Positions 40,620 to 52,198 of a stretch of DNA of 64,000 nucleotides are shown here, in pieces. The notes under the pieces were generated by a model that made no database searches, had not been told where the DNA came from, and was given only the letters and a program-made list of their open reading frames with translations. The stretch is from Lojkania enalia. Lineage: Eukaryota > Ascomycota > Dothideomycetes > Pleosporales. Position 1 is the first letter of the stretch, and every line of letters starts with the position of its first letter. The DNA is taken from contig ML986774.1 of the NCBI GenBank assembly GCA_010094045.1, positions 29,467 to 93,466 on the forward strand, written 5' to 3'. Position numbers and translations under genes: made by a program.

Positions 40620-41272
40620 GCCCGCATTGTCAGCGCCGATAGAAGGTCGCTAGATGTACATGGCAAGAAATATTATTAATATGCCTACGGCGGCTTACTC
40701 CGCATAAGACGGAGCGTTTTTAGTTTTTCAGCATTCCAGGGTAGGCATATCGGTTGCGCCGGTTCGGGTCGGGTCTGTAGTTATGGTACGAGCAATGGAA
40801 TTCTTACAGTTGTCAATTCATGCTGTACGTTCCCGGATTTGCATTTACACATGCACTTGTTCTATCGCGTCGCTCACGCTATTGACAGGATTTAGTTGCT
40901 TGCAGTTGTACCGTGTGGCTGTCAGATAACCGAACTTTATTGTCCTTGCAACCAACTCATCTTGTCTGCGTCCCAAAAGAGGCTCGTATGTATCTGTTCC
41001 AATGCGAACAGGTTACATAGACAAACACAATGTAGTAAGGGCGAATTGTAGTCGCACATGCACAATGAAGCGTCACAGAAGCACACCAGCGAAGAAGTGA
41101 CACCGATAACGGATTATTTGACGCATGTAGCTACATTAGCACAGATATCGGTGGTTATAAACCAAACCTACGTTTTATATCAACCTGGTAGTCATCCCCC
41201 TCTTCTCTCCTCTCATCTCGATCACTCTCCTCCGAAACCCCCGAGTCCAACCTCCACCCTCCCGACTCCAAA
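40620..41272. other. intergenic between SMC5 and the small secreted protein gene
   Basis: About 650 bases holding the SMC5 3' end and the promoter of the downstream gene, with a pyrimidine-rich leader at 41196-41270 just before its start codon. No other feature recognised. Confidence 0.45.
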
Positions 41273-41979
41273 ATGTCTCGCAAATTTCTCTCTATCTTCT
41301 GCCTACTCTCTATTCCCCTCCCTAGCTTTGCCACGCCGCTGCCCTTTCATCAAGTCTACTACAACGCTATGAAAGACGTATGGAAGATCTCAGACCTCAA
41401 TCTCCACTTCATGACCGAGTACACTGGCCTCCCCAACAACGTATGGCCCGACGGCATGAAATTCCCCTCCTCCATCGTCTTCGGCATTAACATGCTAGAC
41501 GCGAATTACACGTGCACGACGACGTGGCCGAAGGGGTTGTTGCCCAACTCCACAGCGGTTTGCGCAGAGAAGGAAAAGGAAAAAAGTCGGAAGAAGAGGC
41601 AGGAACGGGTAGACAGTACGATGAGTAGTGGCAGATATGCGGTCGAATTCGGCATGCGGCAGAGATATGAGGCGCCGGAGTATAGGCCCGAAATGCATTT
41701 TGTGCTCGGAGTTAGACGGACGAAGTCGACTGTGTAGGTACCTTTTCTTTCTTCATTCCCTTGTATATATCATAATTCTTCTATTCGGATGTACTTGGTG
41801 TGGTGAGTGGCTGATTGACCTGTAGGGGCGGAGAGATGGCGAGGAGGGATGTGTGGTATGGGGAAACGGTTGTGAGTGCACTGGAGCAAGACATTTCGTG
41901 TACGTTGGGCGCGCCGTTTGATGGGATGAGGTGTAAAAGTATTAGGGCTGAGGAGATTGAGGCAGAGATGGTAGTGTGA
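41273..41979 (+). CDS. small secreted protein, unknown function
   Basis: Two exons, 41273-41733 and 41826-41979, give 204 aa. I do not recognise a family. Residues 1-21 are a clear signal peptide (MSRKFLSIFCLLSIPLPSFA). The mature part starts TPLPFHQVYYNAMKDVW, contains the N-glycosylation sequons NYT and NST, and carries four cysteines, two in exon 1 (YTCTTTW and AVCAEK) and two in exon 2 (ISCTLG and MRCKSI), enough for two disulfides. Between them is a strongly charged, dibasic-rich segment (KEKEKSRKKRQER) that could be a protease-cleavage site or a disordered linker. The intron donor GTAGGT is weak but is the only one that keeps phase and joins the second cysteine pair. The profile fits a candidate effector or wall-associated protein; this is inference. 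Confidence 0.65.
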
Positions 41980-42293
41980 TTGTGTTTTTGAGGTTTTTTT
42001 TTTTTTTTTTAGGTGGGGAAGGAATGTGCAGAGAATGGTAGAGGTAGGCTTCAAAAGAAACGTGTTCCTGGTGTATGGCTTTGTTGTTTGGTTTTCCATG
42101 TAATGATAGATACTTGACAGATGTACTCAGGAAAGCGTATCCAAGCCATTATGTGTGGTGCAGCCAGTTGGTCCTTGTACAGTTGATTGAACTGGCGAAT
42201 GAGAGAAGCGAAGAAGTGAGGTTCACTATATTGATTATTCTATCATTAAAAATATATACAGAAAAACAATTGACACAGCACTAGTTGCCGAGC
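41980..42293. other. convergent intergenic spacer with T17
   Basis: About 310 bases between two facing stops. Holds a T17 run at 41994-42010. Both 3' UTRs should lie here; nothing else recognised. Confidence 0.5.
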
Positions 42294-44352
42294 TCATACC
42301 CGACACAATTTGCCATCCTGCGTCTGGACACCGCGCTCTCCGTCTTCGACTACCCATCCCTCACTGCCTACGCCATGATGCACGTAGAAGAGGTCGGTCG
42401 GATCCCACTTCTTCTTGATAGCAGCAAGCCTAGGGTAGTTTGCACCCCAGAAGGCGTTCTGCCAGTCGGGCTCGCTGATGTCCGCCTCATTACCGTAGGA
42501 ACCCCCGTTAGGGGTAACATCGCGAAGAGGGCCGAGGATGGTATTGGTCATGACTGCATTTCCTGCCTCAAGGCCCTCTGGAGACGTATCGACAATGTTG
42601 TTGACGGCAACGAGCATACTAGCTTCGTTACGGAATGCAGGGTTGACGGAATTAATAATCTTATCTGGGGTGACCGGGGCTTGGTGGTAAATCATGACAA
42701 CCAGAGCGTTGTCGACAGCATTCCTGACCGCAGCAAAAGTTTGAGAGCGGATTTCAGCGTTGTTCCAGTTCTCCTTGGGGATGAGTCGGTTTCCAGGAGT
42801 AGAACCGGCGCCGCCAATGTAGTAATCGATGGTAGCGAAAGTGGCCTGGTAAGCGGGGTAAAAGGTGTCGTAGTGCTTGGTTTCGACATCGTAGTGGATG
42901 TTCAGTTCTGTGAGCTTGTCGAAGAAGGGCTTGATAAGGGCTTCATATTCCGCAACGGTCTTCTGCGTGGCGAAGAAGGGGAACATTGAAAACATGTACA
43001 TGCCTCCCAGATTCATGATGGAGAAGTAGGAGTAAGTTTTGGCGGCGTTGTACTTCGGCATCTCGCTCCAGAAAAACTCGACGGCTTCCCAGAAGGTCTC
43101 AGTGGCAATGCCGGCGGAAGTGAAGTTAAAGGAGGATGTAGTGACCGAAACCTTAGGGTGGACCTTAACGACGGCGGACGTGACGATACCGAAAGTACCG
43201 CCTCCGCCACCAAGCATGGCCCAGTAAAGATCGGAGTTGACAGTGGGAGTAGCAGTAACGAAGCGGCCGCTGGCAGTGACAACCTCGAGAGCCACCACCT
43301 GGTCAGATCCCATACCAAACAATTGCATCAGCGGGGAGTGGCCGCCTCCAGTGGAATAACCACCGTAAACGCCAACCGTCTAGAGTATGTTAGTCTTAAA
43401 GCCTTGAGTGATTGAAACGGAATTAACGTACTGGGCAGATGCCAGCAATAGCGGAAACACCATACTTGTCAGCAGCCTCATAGAGCTCGAAACCTTGAAC
43501 GCCGGCACCGACTTTGAAAGCAGGTCCAGAGTAGGAGGCACTCCTGTAGTTCTTTACGTATTGGATGCCCTTCATGTTATGTGTCCAAATGCTGAGGGCA
43601 TTCTTGCCAGTAGATCGTCCATTGTAATCGTGTCCAGTGTTCTTGACAACGAGACGAAGGTTGAGCGAGCGCGCGAAGTTGACAGCCAGTTGAATCTGAG
43701 CAACGTTCTTAACATGCACAGAATAGGCTGAGTAGCCACCCTGCGTGCAAGTGCCAAGAGCAGACGCATTGGTTCCTTGTGGGCAAGTCATCCCATAGTA
43801 GAGCGGGAACATGATCGATCCAGGATCCTCGTAGCTAGGGTGTTCTTTAGTGAGCGATACAGACTAAGAAACGCAAAATACGTACTGTGTCGCGCCATCC
43901 GACCAGTTGTTCGTGATATCAGCGCATTTGGCCGCATTGTAGTTGTTGTACTCGGACCTACGGTAGCAGGGTGAAGCAATCGGAATTATGGGTTCGAGGG
44001 CTCCGCCGAGCAATAGATCGAAGAGGGTCCAGACCAACTTAGAGGGCCACAGAATATCGCCAGGAGAAGTCTTGCACCGTGACCATGTTCGGCGAACACG
44101 GCGTTGAGCAGACTCGGTAATATTGCTGTCTTCGAAGGCCAAAAGGTGCGCAATCTCAGCAACTTCAGTGTTGTTTTCAAGATTAGCAATGACGTCGTCT
44201 GTCAATTGAACCGTCTCTTCCGAAAAAAGGGCGACACCAGCATCCGAATCACTTGGGGTGACGGTGGCTGCAGCTGGGGCAACTGAAACAGAAGAGGCTT
44301 CTTGCGCCCTTGCAAGGAGCGGAAGAAAAGTGAAAACGAGCGTAGCCAGCAT
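42294..44352 (-). CDS. secreted FAD-linked oxidoreductase, berberine-bridge-enzyme-like
   Basis: Exons 44352-43886, 43834-43432 and 43379-42294 yield 651 aa. The start gives a signal peptide ([17 protein letters not shown]), followed by a Ser/Ala/Glu-rich region of about 100 residues before the conserved enzyme. The FAD_binding_4 domain contains [12 protein letters not shown] with H224 and [20 protein letters not shown] with C289, the two residues that carry bicovalently bound FAD in this family. The substrate domain includes [19 protein letters not shown], and the BBE C-terminal motif appears as [26 protein letters not shown]. These enzymes oxidise carbohydrates, alcohols or alkaloid-like compounds with O2, producing H2O2. 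No biosynthetic core gene adjoins it, so an extracellular oligosaccharide or aryl-alcohol oxidase role is as likely as a metabolite-tailoring role. Intron 1 (51 nt) hides the link between exons 1 and 2. Confidence 0.9.
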
Positions 44353-46320
44353 GGTGAATTGATAATATGCTGGAATTATTTGAGGAGGCGAAAGCGAAAA
44401 GCCTTGGGGATGATCCTTCGGTAGCTCACCGATATTAAATATTTCGATGGCCCCGAACAATTGCACTTGAACATTCGGCAGTTGACTACTAGGGTGCGGC
44501 TCCCCAAAAAGAAGCCTTTTGAAACCGCGTGGCCGCAAGGACCATCAGATAGAGGACGAGTCAGTGAGGGTCTGGCCGACATAGCAAGTGGCGTATCTCA
44601 AGAGGAGCTCCCTCCTGCCTCCTGAGAGACTTTTCGCCGCTCAGTAGGAGGGGCATAAGAATGCTAAGAATGCTAATGCATTTCTGTACAAGTCAGGGGG
44701 ACCTAGACGAGGCCTCCAGCCCGTGTAGTACGTATGTACCTGCATGAATCAATGACTCAGGCATGATCAAGGCACATCCGGAAGTATGCGGAGCAATTTT
44801 CCTCCGCCCAATAGCTGTATTGATAACCCGTCTCGAAATTCTACAGGGGGCTTCTTAGACGGGCTGCTAGCGTCTTGATGGGCTCTGGGGATTTTTGATA
44901 CTAAGGCCTGTAAAAGGTCGGTGCAGTGTGGACGCTTAACGAGCCGTTTCACGTAAACATCCCGTAGTTACCATCGGCAAAGAACCGAGATTGTTAGAGT
45001 CAGTCTGCGGGGGCAACTCGTACTATCTGTACGATCTAAATTATCTGCTCTGGCGACAAGTTACGCTACGGGCCGCTGTAACCATAGAAAATAACAGATC
45101 CCATGTCGTTCGAATGAGCCGGGACTTCGTCTTAAACTACATTTAGTATCGCGGGGAAAATGACAGCGGCTCGTCGCCAGCCCACAAAGCTGGGCCGATA
45201 ACCGGTGCAACTAAAACCAAGCTAAGGCACTCACCCATGTCCCGTCAACCATCTCGAAGCCGGAAGGCCGAGCTGCACGTCGCCAAAGGAATGACTGGAT
45301 GCCTCACGCTAGTATTCCGCTCTCTTCCTCGCTTCAATCGGCATTTCTATGTGGAATGGCAATAGCTTTTCGCTCTACTCTGCCTAGTTTAGTGCCAGAT
45401 GAAGTGCGCATCCTAATCAACTTTGCGAAGGCGGCTTAAGAGTAGAAGTTTGATCTCATCAGACGCACGTTTTCAGTGCATCGAGGAACGGCGCGGGTGG
45501 CTTTCACCTGCCAAGTCACTGGGTAGAGCCTCCTGAAACTACTATTAAACTACATGCCTGGCTTGCATGTGGCGTGATGATATATTGGGTCCTAGAAATG
45601 CTTTGGTCTAGCAAGACGCCGCCGAGTCACTCCAACCGTCTTCGCTCCGCACCACGGCACGGCCCTGTACCCTATAACTCTCAGGGACATATTGGCCAAT
45701 TCGGAAAGGCGGTAGCCAAACAAGAAATCGAGGCGCAACAGGGACTCCCACTACTGACTTCCGAGGTAAAGCTTATCCGGCAAGAGCATGAAGATAGGAT
45801 TCAACTCATTAGGTCTCACTGCAAGGTCGGCACAGTGGGGAAAGACCCAGGGTGTACCCTTTTCCCTGATAAAAAACCGTTTGAGCTAATAAATGTTTAA
45901 TAAAAACAGTTGGCGTCAGAAGCTAATGTCCGTTGAAGTTAGAGTCGCCCAGTTCCGGCAAGCTTTAAACTATTTTCGAATCCCCGAAAGGTCCTCCGCT
46001 GCGTGCAAAGAGTGTATTTTTTACTATATCGACCGTGCCGAACTTTTGACCCACTGCGTTCGAGCTGTAGGAAGACAATGTGTCCCACGTGGCGGCAAGG
46101 GTGAATAAACAGGGAATAACTTTGCCCATGCAAGAGTGCTGAAACGAGAGGCCCAACAGACAGGTAACGGGACCGATACAATCAGGTCCTAGATCCCAAG
46201 GCCGAAGTGCTTCCTGAGCCTTCCCAGCGTACCGACCACTCTTAGATAGGGTGTGCCGGCTGCTGAACTCGCGCATTCGTTCATCTCTCCATATTCACAC
46301 CACTCATACATGTTTCCAGG
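44353..46320. other. 2-kb divergent intergenic region
   Basis: Lies between the FAD oxidase (minus) and the rhodopsin-domain gene (plus). The only frame of note is 108 codons at 45574-45900, whose middle (about residues 38-75) is helix-like, but there is no homology I recognise and no splice support. Otherwise no gene, tRNA or repeat seen. Confidence 0.45.
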
Positions 46321-47714
46321 ATGGCTGGCTCAGGTTTACAGCCAGCGCTTATTGCACTTCTCTACGCATTTCCTGCACTCGCTCTCATCGTAGTTGTAGT
46401 CCGAATATGGAGGAAAAAGGTCGATCGCGCCCTAGGAGGTGGTAAGTTTGCACATCCTTACTCTCTATAGTAAGCTGATCGTTTGCACAGATGATGCACT
46501 GATCGTGATCGCCTGGATTCTTGCGCTGGGCAACAGTATCATAACACATCTCTGTTAGTCTCAGTCCCCAGCGCATGTTGGTCATGTCCTCATGATTTTC
46601 TTAGATACCGTGGAGATGTATGTCGGCTACTACCCGCAAGATGTGCCTTTTGACAAGATCGACATGATCAAGGCCAACAAAGTAAGTATTTGTGGGCTTC
46701 CATGCCTAGTAATCCGCTGAGTATAAACCCCAGCTACAATATGCCTTAAGCGTAGAGTACAATCCTATCATGTGTTGCATCAAGGCTTCATTCCTCTGGA
46801 GTCTTCAAAGATTACGCTCCGGCAACATTTGGATTCGCCGCGCTCTCTGGTCGCTACAAATTCTCAACGCGTCCCAGGCGGTCGCCACTACCATCGCAGT
46901 CAGCATTCCCTGCATTCCTGTGAAAGCTCGATGGGATTTCTCGGTTCCTGGGAAATGCTACGATGCATATGACTTCGTCATTGCGAACGTTTCTATCGTC
47001 ATTATTACTGACGCTCTCGTACTGACCATTCCGACCTGGATGATCTACGACCTACAGATGTCCCTTCGCAAGAAACTTATCACGATCGCTTTCCTATCTC
47101 TTGGTTTCATTGTCATCGCAATTGGGATTCTTCGCCTCGTTTGGCTCACAAACGCCTTCAAAGGAAAGATCAACAACCATTCTGTAGAATCGTCTTATTC
47201 GGCAATAGAGTGTAGTGGTAAGTGGAGTCACATCGCAATGACGGAAGACTAATGGATCTTGCTAACTGCATTCACTCCTGTAGTCGCGATCATCGGTGCC
47301 TCTGGTCCGACCGTGAAGTATATCTTCAGCCGCTTCATTCCTGCACTCAGACCGCAAAATGAAAGCAAGAAAGCTTCTAGCTACGGCAAAAACGGATACG
47401 GATACGGATACGGAAATGCTTCTGGCCATAACGCTTCGCGACGGACGAGGCCCAATACGAATGCATATGGTGATCTAGACTCAGTCTCGGTGGAACGCGA
47501 GGAGTATGAGATGAAGGGTGACTGGCAATGGAAGAAGGACTCGGATACCCATAGTGACGAGCAGCGCATCACGTACCCAGATACGGGTGATGGCATCACA
47601 AAGACGGTTGACTGGACTGTTTCCTCATCTGCGGATTCGACAGTCGGCAAGCCGCCTGCGAGGGATCCGAGCTCGGAGAACCGTCCCGCTGTTCGCCCTA
47701 CCAACGTGGTCTAA
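46321..47714 (+). CDS. SAT4/rhodopsin-domain integral membrane protein
   Basis: Five exons (46321-46441, 46491-46553, 46605-46681, 46734-47217, 47284-47714) splice in phase to 391 aa. Seven hydrophobic segments can be drawn, from LIALLYAFPALALIVVVVRI near the N-terminus through KLITIAFLSLGFIVIAIGIL to a weaker last one at VAIIGASGPTVKYIF. Family marks are DDALIVIAWILALG, IPCIPVKARWDFSVPGKC and NVSIVIITDALVLTIPTWMI. The tail of about 120 residues is cytosolic, hydrophilic and Ser/Asp-rich, with a GYGYGYG stretch encoded by tandem GGATAC units. Members of this large fungal family (Fung_rhodopsin/SAT4, related to PTH11-like receptors) are mostly uncharacterised. A receptor-like role is a family-level guess. 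The donor of intron 2 is GTTAGT, less usual. Confidence 0.87.
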
Positions 47715-49819
47715 CTTGCTCAATAGACTGCGCTTTTGGGAAACTCACTTGAAGGGGCTAGCGGCGGCATGAATACCAATTAGCTGACGCCTCCTACCGC
47801 ATTGAGTTAGCAACAAGGCGTTTGGTGTGACGGGGTTTGTACGAGACAGTTGGAGTGGAAACGATTGAACGTTAACGTGAAGTATGCAATGGAGTAACTT
47901 TTATTTTGTCTTCTCGAGAAGAAAACTTATAGATTTGTATATATGTGTGAGATTACAAGGTGGAATACTTTGGAGCGCTAGTACTCTGTACAATCAAAAA
48001 TTCTCGAAGAATTGAATTTCGGTTCGACCGCATTTTTGAAAGACTGAACGGTCAAGCCCCATCCGCGGCAGTAGCGGACCAGTTCGATCATTCCGCTACC
48101 TTAAGTAAAGCGTCGACTTATGGGTTTTTGTCGCCAAAGGAATTGGCTTAAGTATATCGACAAATGTGGAAGGAGTTTCCAGGGCCTTCGGCGAAATTTG
48201 AGGATCCTAATGGCCCGGGATACTAGCATCAATTCTTATCCCCACCCCTGTATATATTCACAAAAGCAATGCTGATATTGCTTCAGCATGAATTTCGCTG
48301 ACCTAGCAGTGTTCATGTTTCTCAATCCCTATTCGCGGCTCGCGGCTCATATTACGCATAAAGCCTAAGACCTAAGTTCAAACAATCTCATGTTACTCTC
48401 CAGGGGTAGATGAAAGCGATGACGATATCGCTGTTTTACAATGGGCTATAAATAGCCAGAAAAGAAGGAGTTCTCAGCAGGGTGTGCCTGGGAAGTTTTG
48501 CGACCGAGCTTTTCGTCAACACCAACCGGTAAGGGAATAAGCTACAAGAGAACACGATGGCAACAATATAGGAAACTGTTAGGATCGTTTATCTTCAAGA
48601 TCATGATTCAAGCAAAGTGCCTTTCCCTAGTCTTTTGGCCGGCACCTTTGACTCTAATTGCGCATAGAAGTAACGGGACAGAAAGTTCGGTCACTGAGCC
48701 GATGGCTCTTGAAATAGACGTCCCATTAAGCTAAGGAGCGTTGAAAATTTCTTGGGAGGTATTTAAAACTTGATGGGTAGCCCTCAACATAGGAGTCTCT
48801 ATTCACGTCTGCACTGTTGTGCAGGCATTTCAAATGAAGTGAGATGTGTTTAGCTGAGAAGTACATGAAGTGACTGGGCTTGAATTTGGAGAAATCAGAC
48901 ATGAGAAAGGTTTAAATATATATATATATATATATTTTGATTCGCTACCATCTCCTTTCTGAACGAATCATTATTCTATGTAAGACTGTCCATAACCTCC
49001 AAGTTTACTCCGTACTCTGCGACCTACTACAACCTCCTGTAAAACCCATATTTTATTTTATGCATCTAAACCATTCAGCTTTTACCTATTCTGCTTCAGA
49101 TTCCAGCATCGACCCTTTGTGGACCTCGACAAGGCTCGGCTACGTAGGGAATAGCCAGAGACACGTTCATTAACGTTGGGAAGGCCGCCCCTAGAGTTTT
49201 CATCCAGCAAGGACACAACAGTAGGGCCAAACACTATTTTGTTCTCCTGTCACCTCGGTCTCCACACAAATGTTAATCTCAGTCAATACGCACAAAGACT
49301 ACATCCTCCACCTATCAGTCGCCACACCGTCGCCCGTGTCTTGGAGATGAGCCACGGACAACCTCCTCGTCGGTAAGGGACCACACCATAATGCGACAAA
49401 CTTACGTTTTTCGCGATGCCGGACTTTATAGAGATCTCTGTAGTGGCGTAACTATTCTACCTAGGAGGCGAGACGTATACACACCAATGAGCATTCGGCC
49501 CGTAACTATCGCAAACAGGGTCAACAAACACTCTAGGGCTTGTATCGTCACTGCACACTGTTCTATCATAATGGGCATTTCTCCCTCCGCCACTTCAACC
49601 CGGCTGCAGTTATACAAGGAAAGTGTGCGGTCCTGTTGCATCGGTGCCGGTGCGATCAGCGATCCTGCCGAATTGGGCCAATCTTCCATTCACCTGTAGT
49701 TGACCGGCTTTTCTACCTTCACATTCGCATCCCGCACTTCCTCTTGCCAGCTACCTCTCCACCTGCACCACGCCGTTTCCCCATCCCTTCACTTCAGTCT
49801 CTGGATAACTGTCGCCGAC
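47715..49819. other. 2.1-kb intergenic region
   Basis: Between the rhodopsin-domain gene and the five-exon membrane protein gene, both on the plus strand. Includes a TATAAATAG at 48447-48455, followed 150 bases later by a 43-codon frame with a hydrophobic start (48603-48734); too weak to call a gene. A TA dinucleotide run lies at about 48915-48934. The last part must hold the promoter of the downstream gene. Confidence 0.45.
48915..48934 (+). repeat. (TA)n dinucleotide run
   Basis: About ten uninterrupted TA units. Simple repeat in intergenic DNA. Confidence 0.85.
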
Positions 49820-50696
49820 ATGCCTTCCCGGTCTCTCCTTCCCACATACAAGATAGCGACGGCGCTAACAACTGATCGCTGGGTAAACAAAGGCTTCAAA
49901 TCAGCGCGTACAAGCAAGTGTCAGAACCCTCGCCAGCGCTGGCCGGAGATCGAGGCTGTTATCCAGGTCTAGTGAATTCACTCTGGTATCGGCAGGACGC
50001 ACTAACATGTCCAGGTCATCTTTCGGGTTATAGCGCTCCTCCTTCATATCGCAGCAGGTGCAATCGTGCTGTATAATGCGGACGTTTTCGATGCACTCCC
50101 CTTCGAGTGTTATGCTGCCGTAAGTGGCAGTTTGTCCGTTAGGATCGAGTTCTAATCCATGCCTAGATCTCGTACTGTTTGAGTGTTACCGTAGTTGAGA
50201 TTGCCTCTCTGACCGCACCTCCACTTCCTTGCTGGCCCCACCGACGTTTCCCTCGCCTTCCCTCTTCTTGGCTTACATTAGTTGAATTTATCGCTATCGC
50301 AATGGTGGTTTACAGCATGTTCTGTAAGTGAACACTTTGTTTTTTGGGTCAAGGTAGACGCACAGGAAAACAACCGTTTCTTCTGATAAACTAGGACTTC
50401 ACGGAATGGTGGATGTGCTAACACCTCAAAGATCTTCTCCAGCCCCTCGATATCGAAGATCACTCTTGCCCAAAAGAAACTTGTATCCAACCGGACGAGG
50501 TACTGTTCCTCAAGGCGTATGGCTGCCAGATGTCGACCTTGTAAGCCTCATAACCCCATGCTAGAGCCCTCTGAAGCATGTGACGTGGCAATTGCTAACT
50601 TCGCATAGGGTCATTCATATAGGTTTCTTTTGTATGTCTCTCACACATTGGCTCAAGCGAAAGGTTCCACAGTGGATGGACTATTGGGGAATCTGA
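49820..50696 (+). CDS. four-helix membrane protein, unknown function, five exons
   Basis: No long open frame marks this gene; I assembled it from splice signals. Exons 49820-49966, 50015-50119, 50167-50323, 50432-50540 and 50609-50696 join in phase to 201 aa. Intron 1 has the unusual donor GTCTAG but a good CACTAAC branch. Intron 3 (108 nt) ends at CTCAAAG after GCTAAC, and the nearer AG would give an immediate stop. After a basic N-terminus (MPSRSLLPTYKIATALTTDR) four hydrophobic helices follow: RVIALLLHIAAGAIVLY, ISYCLSVTVVEIASL, LTLVEFIAIAMVVYSMFYLL and LVIHIGFFCMSLTHWL. A Cys-containing hydrophilic loop (EDHSCPKETC) lies before the last helix. The layout resembles small MARVEL-type four-TM proteins, but I see no diagnostic motif. 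Each of four splices preserving frame and hydrophobic pattern makes chance unlikely. Confidence 0.72.
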
Positions 50697-51186
50697 TTAT
50701 AGGTCACGATATGGGTGGTTTGGTAGCGTTTCCGTGCGTTGTGGCCCCTTCACAAATTATGATCGGAAACAGCAAATCATCTGAGGTTCTTTTGGGTATG
50801 ACATTCAGTGGCTTGTGGCTACACAGAACGGTGCATACGGATGTGGAGTTTTTGATGGGTTTTTCGTCATTTCACAAATGAGTATGGCCACACGGATGAG
50901 GGCGGTGCTTGGATGCATGGGCCGATGCAGATCTTGATTTGAGATGCTTTCGACAGTTTCGACATCTGCAGAATATAGGTCCGACACGAACTTTTAAAGA
51001 ATTAGGAAATATTCATATCGACACTTACTTCAAAGGGGAAAAGTCAGGCAGTCCCTGAGACATATGTGTGACGTAATTCACATTGTGGCATGAAATGACT
51101 CAGCTAAATAATTAGGCAAGCAAAGACCTAAGTTGGGAAGCCCTCCATTTGGAGTTGCAATCTTTTATGAATGATATGCATATATT
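50697..51186. other. convergent intergenic spacer
   Basis: About 490 bases between the membrane protein stop and the alpha/beta hydrolase stop on the other strand. Both 3' ends; no gene or repeat recognised. Confidence 0.45.
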
Positions 51187-52198
51187 TTACTTCCCATACT
51201 TTCCCACAAATTGAATAAGGTTTTCCGCGACCTCCTTCGGATGCGAGAAGCTCAAGAAATGCTGTCCATCATTCACCGTAACTAGTCTCGCATCTGGAGA
51301 GTTCTTGAACAACTCGATCTCCTCTTTTGCGTTCTGGATGGAGTACACTACATCCGCCGTGCCCTACCATAATATTTAGAACCTAGATATCCTCCTATGC
51401 GATGCGATACATAACTTACATGAAGCCAAAGGACCGGGCACTTGACGTCCCAAAGTCTATTATGCAACCCATCTCTATCCCTTAAATTGATCGCAGCCAT
51501 CCTAATCCTCCTCCTCCCATCATTCCCCTGATAATTACTCTTAATCGTCTTCTTCCAAAACTGCCTTACCTCACCTCCGCAACCCTTCCCAAACTCAACA
51601 TCAATCAAGAAATCGCAAAACTCGTTCGATGGCTCAAAGTCTGGCGTGTAATCATTAGTAGACCACTCGTCGATGTTAGGCTGCAGGAGTTCGGGTGCCT
51701 TCCAGCAACCGAGCTCACGCGTGCGCTGAGACTCGAAATCGAGTGATGTGCTGAGCGGGATGATGCCTTGGATCTATATTCATCAGGTCACCCCATACTT
51801 TCTCACTTATTTCGTTGCTAGCGAGATATCCGTACCCTTGCGGGCGCCAGAACCGCCATCCGCACCGTAATCCAACCCCCCTGACTCGTCCCAAGCACAA
51901 ACGCCTTCTCTATACCCAGCGCATCCATCACTTGGAGATTCATAATCGCCGTGTCCCAGTACGTCCAGTTCTCGACTTCCGTCCGGGTCTGTCCGTGGCC
52001 GAGCAGTTCGATGGCGAGAAGATTCATTTTCGAAGTGAGGCCTTCGTCATTGTACTGCTCGCGGTAGAGCTCTGAGGATGTGGTGAAGGAGTTTACCATG
52101 ATGAGGGTGGGTTTGAACGGGTCGTACGGATGGGGAATTTGGTAGGCGGCCTTGATGCCACCGAGGTGGGGGATGCGGACGGTTTTTGTATTGGGCAT
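51187..52198 (-). CDS. alpha/beta hydrolase
   Basis: Exons 52198-51836, 51773-51420 and 51363-51187 encode 297 aa. The alpha/beta-hydrolase fold is recognisable from LIMVNSFTTSSELYREQY (oxyanion region), AIELLGHGQTRTE and the nucleophile elbow LGTSQGGW with S105. The acid comes in LWLHGTADVVYS and the catalytic histidine in VNDGQHFLSFSHPKE near the C-terminus. All three triad members are present in order, so it is probably active as an esterase, lactonase or similar; the substrate is not predictable. No signal peptide with the chosen start (MPNTKTVRI); an in-frame ATG at 52252 would add 18 residues. Two introns (62 and 56 nt) place the Asp-His part in a separate last exon. Confidence 0.88.

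Noticed and set aside
45574..45900. 108-codon frame between the FAD oxidase and rhodopsin-domain genes
   Set aside because: Partly helix-like composition but no recognisable motif or exon partner; could be a relic.
48447..48734. TATAAATAG followed by a 43-codon frame with a hydrophobic start
   Set aside because: Too short, no homology recognised, 150-base spacing and no splice or terminator evidence.
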